64,000 bases of DNA. It comes from Eledone cirrhosa (lineage: Eukaryota > Mollusca > Cephalopoda > Octopoda > Eledonidae). A program made the position numbers and the translations under genes. Of the stretch, positions 57,411 through 64,000 are shown one piece after another (position 1 is the stretch's first letter; each line of letters opens with the position of its first letter). The stretch lies in the NCBI GenBank assembly GCA_964016885.1, contig OZ024742.1, positions 14,961,007-15,025,006 of the forward strand, given 5' to 3'. A model generated the notes under the pieces. That model did no database searches. It was not told the origin of the DNA and saw only the letters and a program-made list of their open reading frames with translations.

Positions 57411-60063
57411 GCCATATCTAAATTACCATATATATTGGTGAGGTGGTACCACTAAGCTCAAACTAATCATATCTAAATTACTATATATATTGGTGAGGTG
57501 GCACCACTTAGATCAAACTAATCATATCTAAATTACCATATATATTGGTGAGGTGGCACCACTTAGCTGAAACTAATCATATCTAAATTACCATATATAT
57601 ATATTGGTGAGGTGGCACCACTTAGCTCAAACTAATCATATCTAAATTACCATATATATTGGTGAGGTGGCACCACTTAGCTCAAACTAATCATATCTAA
57701 ATTACCATATATTTATATTGGTGAGGTGGCACCACTTAGCTCAAACTAATCATATCTAAATTACCATATATATTGGTGAGGTGGCACCACTTAGCTCAAA
57801 CTAATCATATCTAAATTACCATATATTTATATTGGTGAGGTGGCACCACTTAGCTCAAACTAATCATATCTAAATTACCATATATATTGGTGAGGTGGCA
57901 CCACTTAGCTCAAACTAATCATATCTAAATTACCATATATATTGGTGAGGTGGCAGCACTTAGCTCAAACTAATCATATCTAAATTACCATATATATTGG
58001 TGAGGTGGCACCACTTAGCTCAAGTTAATCACATCTAAATTACCATATATATTGGTGAGGTGGCACCACTTAGCTCAAACTAATCATATCTAAATTACCA
58101 TATATATTGGTGAGGTGGCACCACTTAGCTGAAACTAATCATATCTAAATTACCATATATATATATTGGTGAGGTGGCACCACTTAGCTCAAACTAATCA
58201 TATCTAAATTACCATATATATTGGTGAGGTGGCACCACTTAGCTCAAACTAATCATATCTAAATTACCATATATTTATATTGGTGAAGTGGCACCACTTA
58301 GCTCAAACTAATCATATCTAAATTACCATATATATTGGTGAGGTGGCACCACTTAGCTCAAACTAATCATATCTAAATTACCATATATATTGGTGAGGTG
58401 GCACCACTTAGCTCAAACTAATCATATCTAAATTACCATATATATTGGTGAGGTGGCACCACTTAGCTCAAACTAATCACATCTAAATTACCATATATTT
58501 ATATTGGTGAGGTGGCACCACTTAGCTCAAACTAATCATATCTAAATTACCATATATTTATATTGGTGAGGTGGCACCACTTAGCTCAAACTAATCATAT
58601 CTAAATTACCATATATATATATTGGTGAGGTGGCACCACTTAGCTCAAACTAATCATATCTAAATTACCATATATATTGGTGAGGTGGCACCCCTTAGCT
58701 CAAACTAATTATATCTAAATTACCACATATATTGGTGAGGTGGCACCACTTAGCTCAAACTAATCATATCTAAATTACCATATATATTGGTGAGGTGGCA
58801 CCACTTAACTCAAACTAATCATATCTAAATTACCATATATTTATATTGGTGAGGTGGCACCACTTAGCTCAAACTAATCATATCTAAATTACCATATATT
58901 TATATTGGTGAGGTGGCACCACTTAGCTCAAACTAATCATATCTAAATTACCATATATTTATATTGGTGAGGTGGCACCACTTAGCTCAAACTAATCATA
59001 TCTAAATTACCATATATATATATTGGTGAGGTGGCACCACTTAGCTCAAACTAATCATATCTAAATTACCATATATATTGGTGAGGTGGCACCCCTTAGC
59101 TCAAACTAATTATATCTAAATTACCACATATATTGGTGAGGTGGCACCACTTAGCTCAAACTAATCATATCTAAATTACCATATATATTGGTGAGGTGGC
59201 ACCACTTAACTCAAACTAATCATATCTAAATTACCATATATTTATATTGGTGAGGTGGCACCACTTAGCTCAAACTAATCATATCTAAATTACCATATAT
59301 TTATATTGGTGAGGTGGCACCACTTAGCTCAAACTAATCATATCTAAATTACCATATATATATATATATTGGTGAGGTGGCACCACTTAGTTCAAACTAA
59401 TCATATCTAAATTACCATATATATTGGTGAGGTGGCACCACTTAGCTCAAACTAATCATATCTAAATTACCATATATATATATATTGGTGAGGTGGCACC
59501 ACTTAGCTCAAACTAATCATATCTAAATTACCATATATATTGGTGAGGTGATACCACTTAGCTCAAACTAATCACATCTAAATTACCATATATATATATA
59601 TTGGTGAGGTGGCACCACTTAGCTCAAACTAATCATATCTAAATTACCATATACATATATTGGTGAGGTGGCACCACTTAGCTCAAACTAATCATATCTA
59701 AATTACCATATATATTGGTGAGGTGGCACCACTTAGCTCAAACTAATCATATCTAAATTACCATATATATTGGTGAGGTGGCACCACTTAGCTCAAACTA
59801 ATCATATCTAAATTACCATATATATTGGTGAGGTGGCACCACTTAGCTCAAACTAATCATATCTAAATTACCATATATATATATATATATTGGTGAGGTG
59901 GCACCACTAAGCTGAAACTAATCATATCTAAATTACCATATATATATATTGGTGAGGTGGCACCACTTAGCTCAAACTAATCATATCTAAATTACCATAT
60001 ATATATATTGGTGAGGTGGCACCACTTAGCTCAAACTAATCATATCTAAATTACCATATATAT

Positions 60064-60126
60064 GGCCATCCAAACCCATGCAAGCGTGGAACACGGACGT
60101 CAAACGATGATGATGATGATGATGAT
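60064..60126 (+). mobile_element. Captured SINE/LINE tail, copy 1
   Basis: GGCCATCCAAACCCATGCAA, GCGTGGAACACGGACGTCAA, then ACGATGATGATGATGATGAT fused directly to TGGTGAGG of the satellite. It is the generic retroelement tail without its body. Confidence 0.88.
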
Positions 60127-62880
60127 TGGTGAGGTGGCACCACTTAGCTCAAACTAATCATATCTAAATTACCATATATATATATATATTGGTGAGGTGG
60201 CACCACTAAGCTGAAACTAATCATATCTAAATTACCATATATATATATTGGTGAGGTGGCACCACTTAGCTCAAACTAATCATATCTAAATTACCATATA
60301 TATATATTGGTGAGGTGGCACCACTTAACTCAAACTAAACATATCTAAATTACTATATATATATATTGGTGAGGTGGCACCACTTAGCTCAAACTAATCA
60401 TATCTAAATTACCATATATATATATATTGGTGAGGTGGCACCACTTAGTTCAAACTAATCATATCTAAATTACCATATATATATATTGGTGAGGTGGCAC
60501 CACTTAGCTCAAACTAATCATATCTAAATTACCATATATATATATTGGTGAGGTGGCACCACTTAACTCAAACTAAACATATCTAAATTACTATATATAT
60601 ATATTGGTGAGGTGGCACCACTTAGCTCAAACTAATCATATCTAAATTACCATATATATTGGTGAGGTGGCACCACTTAGCTCAAACTAATCATATCTAA
60701 ATTATCATATATATATATTGGTGAGGTGGCACCACTTAGCTCAAACTAATCATATCTAAATTACCATATATATTGGTGAGGTGGTACCACTAAACTCAAA
60801 CGAATCATATCTAAATTACCATATATATTGGTGAGGTGGCACCACTTAGCTCAAACTAATCATATCTAAATTACCATATATATTGGTGAGGTGGCACCAC
60901 TTAGCTGAAACTAATCATATCTAAATTACCATATATATATATTGGTGAGGTGGCACCACTTAGCTCAAACTAATCATATCTAAATTACCATATATATTGG
61001 TGAGGTGGCACCACTTAGCTCAAACTAATCATATCTAAATTACCATATATTTATATTGGTGAGGTGGCACCACTTAGCTCAAACTAATCATATCTAAATT
61101 ACCATATATATTGGTGAGGTGGCACCACTTAGCTCAAACTAATCATATCTAAATTACCATATATTTATATTGTTGAGGTGGCACCACTTACCTCAAACTA
61201 ATCATATCTAAATTACCATATATATTGGTGAGGTGGCACCACTTAGCTCAAACTAATCATATCTAAATTACCATATATATTGGTGAGGTGGCAGCACTTA
61301 GCTCAAACTAATCATATCTAAATTACCATATATATTGGTGAGGTGGCACCACTTAGCTCAAGTTAATCACATCTAAATTACCATATATATTGGTGAGGTG
61401 GCACCACTTAGCTCAAACTAATCATATCTAAATTACCATATATATTGGTGAGGTGGCACCACTTAGCTGAAACTAATCATATCTAAATTACCATATATAT
61501 ATATTGGTGAGGTGGCACCACTTAGCTCAAACTAATCATATCTAAATTACCATATATATTGGTGAGGTGGCACCACTTAGCTCAAACTAATCATATCTAA
61601 ATTACCATATATTTATATTGGTGAAGTGGCACCACTTAGCTCAAACTAATCATATCTAAATTACCATATATATTGGTGAGGTGGCACCACTTAGCTCAAA
61701 CTAATCATATCTAAATTACCATATATATTGGTGAGGTGGCACCACTTAGCTCAAACTAATCATATCTAAATTACCATATATATTGGTGAGGTGGCACCAC
61801 TTAGCTCAAACTAATCACATCTAAATTACCATATATTTATACTGGTGAGGTGGCACCACTTAGCTCAAACTAATCATATCTAAATTACCATATATTTATA
61901 TTGGTGAGGTGGCACCACTTAGCTCAAACTAATCATATCTAAATTACCATATATATATATTGGTGAGGTGGCACCACTTAGCTCAAACTAATCATATCTA
62001 AATTACCATATATATTGGTGAGGTGGCACCCCTTAGCTCAAACTAATTATATCTAAATTACCACATATATTGGTGAGGTGGTACCACTTAGCTCAAACTA
62101 ATCATATCTAAATTACCATATATATTGGTGAGGTGGCACCACTTAGCTCAAACTAATCATATCTAAATTACCATATATTTATATTGGTGAGGTGGCACCA
62201 CTTAGCTCAAACTAATCATATCTAAATTACCATATATTTATATTGGTGAGGTGGCACCACTTAGCTCAAACTAATCATATCTAAATTACCATATATATAT
62301 ATTGGTGAGGTGGCACCACTTAGCTCAAACTAATCATATCTAAATTACCATATATATTGGTGAGGTGGTACCACTTAGCTCAAACTAATCACATCTAAAT
62401 TACCATATATATATATATTGGTGAGGTGGCACCACTTAGCTCAAACTAATCATATCTAAATTACCATATACATATATTGGTGAGGTGGCACCACTTAGCT
62501 CAAACTAATCATATCTAAATTACCATATATATTGGTGAGGTGGCACCACTTAGCTCAAACTAATCATATCTAAATTACCATATATATTGGTGAGGTGGCA
62601 CCACTTAGCTCAAACTAATCATATCTAAATTACCATATATATTGGTGAGGTGGCACCACTTAGCTCAAACTAATCATATCTAAATTACCATATATATATA
62701 TATATATTGGTGAGGTGGCACCACTAAGCTGAAACTAATCATATCTAAATTACCATATATATATATTGGTGAGGTGGCACCACTTAGCTCAAACTAATCA
62801 TATCTAAATTACCATATATATATATTGGTGAGGTGGCACCACTTAGCTCAAACTAATCATATCTAAATTACCATATACAT

Positions 62881-62944
62881 GGCCATCCAAACCCATGCAA
62901 GCGTGGAACACGGACGTCAAACGATGATGATGATGATGATGATT
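62881..62944 (+). mobile_element. Captured SINE/LINE tail, copy 2
   Basis: Same junctions as copy 1, 2,817 bp to the right, showing that the tail was in place before a long segment duplicated. Confidence 0.88.
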
Positions 62945-64000
62945 GGTGAGGTGGCACCACTTAGCTCAAACTAATCATATCTAAATTACCATATATATAT
63001 ATATATTGGTGAGGTGGCACCACTAAGCTGAAACTAATCATATCTAAATTACCATATATATATATTGGTGAGGTGGCACCACTTAGCTCAAACTAATCAT
63101 ATCTAAATTACCATATATATATATTGGTGAGGTGGCACCACTTAACTCAAACTAAACATATCTTAATTACTATATATATATATTGGTGAGGTGGCACCAC
63201 TTAGCTCAAACTAATCATATCTAAATTACCATATATATATATATTGGTGAGGTGGCACCACTTAGTTCAAACTAATCATATCTAAATTACCATATATATA
63301 TATTGGTGAGGTGGCACCACTTAGCTCAAACTAATCATATCTAAATTACCATATATATATATTGGTGAGGTGGCACCACTTAACTCAAACTAAACATATC
63401 TAAATTACTATATATATATATTGGTGAGGTGGCACCACTTAGCTCAAACTAATCATATCTAAATTACCATATATATATATATTGGTGAGGTGGCACCACT
63501 TAGTTCAAACTAATCATATCTAAATTACCATATATATATATTGGTGAGGTGGCACCACTTAGCTCAAACTAATCACATCTAAATTACCATATATATTGGT
63601 GAGGTGGCACCACTTAGCTCAAACTAATCATATCTAAATTACCATATATATTGGTGAGGTGGCACCACTTAGCTCAAACTAATCATATCTAAATTACCAT
63701 ATATATATATATTGGTGAGGTGGCACCACTTAGCTCAAACTAATCATATCTAAATTAACATATATACGTATATTGGTGAGGTGGTACTACTTAGCTCAAA
63801 CTAATCACATCTAAATTACCATATATATTGGTGAGGTGGCACCACTTAGCTCAAACTAATCATGTCTAAATTACCATATATATTGGTGAGGTGGCACCAC
63901 TTAGCTCAAACTAATCATATATAAATTACCATATATATATATATTGGTGAGGTGGCACCACTTAGCTCAAACTAATCACATCTAAATTACCATATATATA

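Larger units (their letters stand above)
56382..57657. repeat. 638-bp tandem duplication (satellite plus LINE piece)
   Basis: The segments 56382-57019 and 57020-57657 are almost identical. Differences seen are few (AGCTC at 56873 against AGATC at 57511). The unit contains one LINE fragment and about five satellite units. Confidence 0.9.
57340..62960. repeat. Higher-order repeat of about 2.8 kb in the TA satellite
   Basis: The captured tail recurs at 2,817 bp. Rare units also recur: GGTGGCAGCACTTAG at about 57950 and 61288, CAAGTTAATCACATC at about 58020 and 61358, CACCCCTTAGC at 58690, 59092 and 62028. The differing spacings show further internal duplication of about 0.4 kb on the left. Confidence 0.8.
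56346..64000. repeat. Satellite of about 55 bp plus variable TA run
   Basis: More than 7.6 kb, running off the window. Units hold TTGGTGAGGTGGCACCACTT, AGCTCAAACTAATCATATCT and AAATTACC, then a TA stretch that varies in length (or TATTTATA). Point variants (CACCCCTTAG, GCAGCACTTAG, AGTTAATCACATC, AACTAAACATATC) mark higher-order copies. GTGGCACCAC can form a small hairpin in every unit. If MED25 continues to the right, this lies in its next intron. Confidence 0.97.

Overview
The window reads as nuclear DNA of a metazoan, very probably a coleoid cephalopod (octopus or squid). Exons are short and bounded by GT/AG. The introns are full of tRNA-headed SINEs and LINE 3' ends that share a tail ending in repeated GATGAT, a repeat style I associate with cephalopods. 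There are no bacterial-type operons, and no RNA genes beyond SINE promoters. The species assignment is inference; the gene assignment is strong.

One host gene spans most of the window: MED25, Mediator complex subunit 25, on the + strand. I can place thirteen internal exons from 3774 to 54855, about 685 codons, and every junction keeps phase. Exons 1-6 encode most of the von Willebrand A (VWA) domain that docks MED25 on Mediator. Exons 7-10 encode a Pro/Gln/Met-rich linker with an uninterrupted 29-Gln tract and a 22-nt microexon. The end of exon 10 through exon 13 encodes the ACID activator-binding domain. The first roughly 40 residues and the C-terminal tail are not found here and should lie outside the window or beyond the right-hand satellite.

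Layout. 1-1660: degenerate LINE with reverse transcriptase and a PHD-like finger. 1661-3773: upstream intron or flank with little recognisable. 3774-14747: exons 1-11 among SINE and LINE fragments and two small minisatellites. 15158-50931: one unbroken 35.8-kb minisatellite of a 22-bp unit with nested higher-order repeats, filling about 95% of the 37.7-kb intron 11. 50932-52455: SINE and LINE pieces. 52456-52621: exon 12. 52750-53899: sixteen copies of a 72-bp repeat in intron 12. 54700-54855: exon 13. 55562-55838: 15-bp repeat. 55901-56188: 48-bp repeat. 56346-64000 (window end): satellite of about 55 bp plus a variable TA run, containing a duplicated captured LINE fragment and a duplicated captured SINE tail.

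The window is best seen as one conserved gene whose introns have become a hotspot for at least seven unrelated tandem-repeat families, some apparently founded on or carrying retroelement pieces. Functional consequences for MED25 splicing are inference. Long coding-looking frames in the 72-, 48- and 15-bp arrays follow from unit lengths divisible by three, and I do not call them genes.
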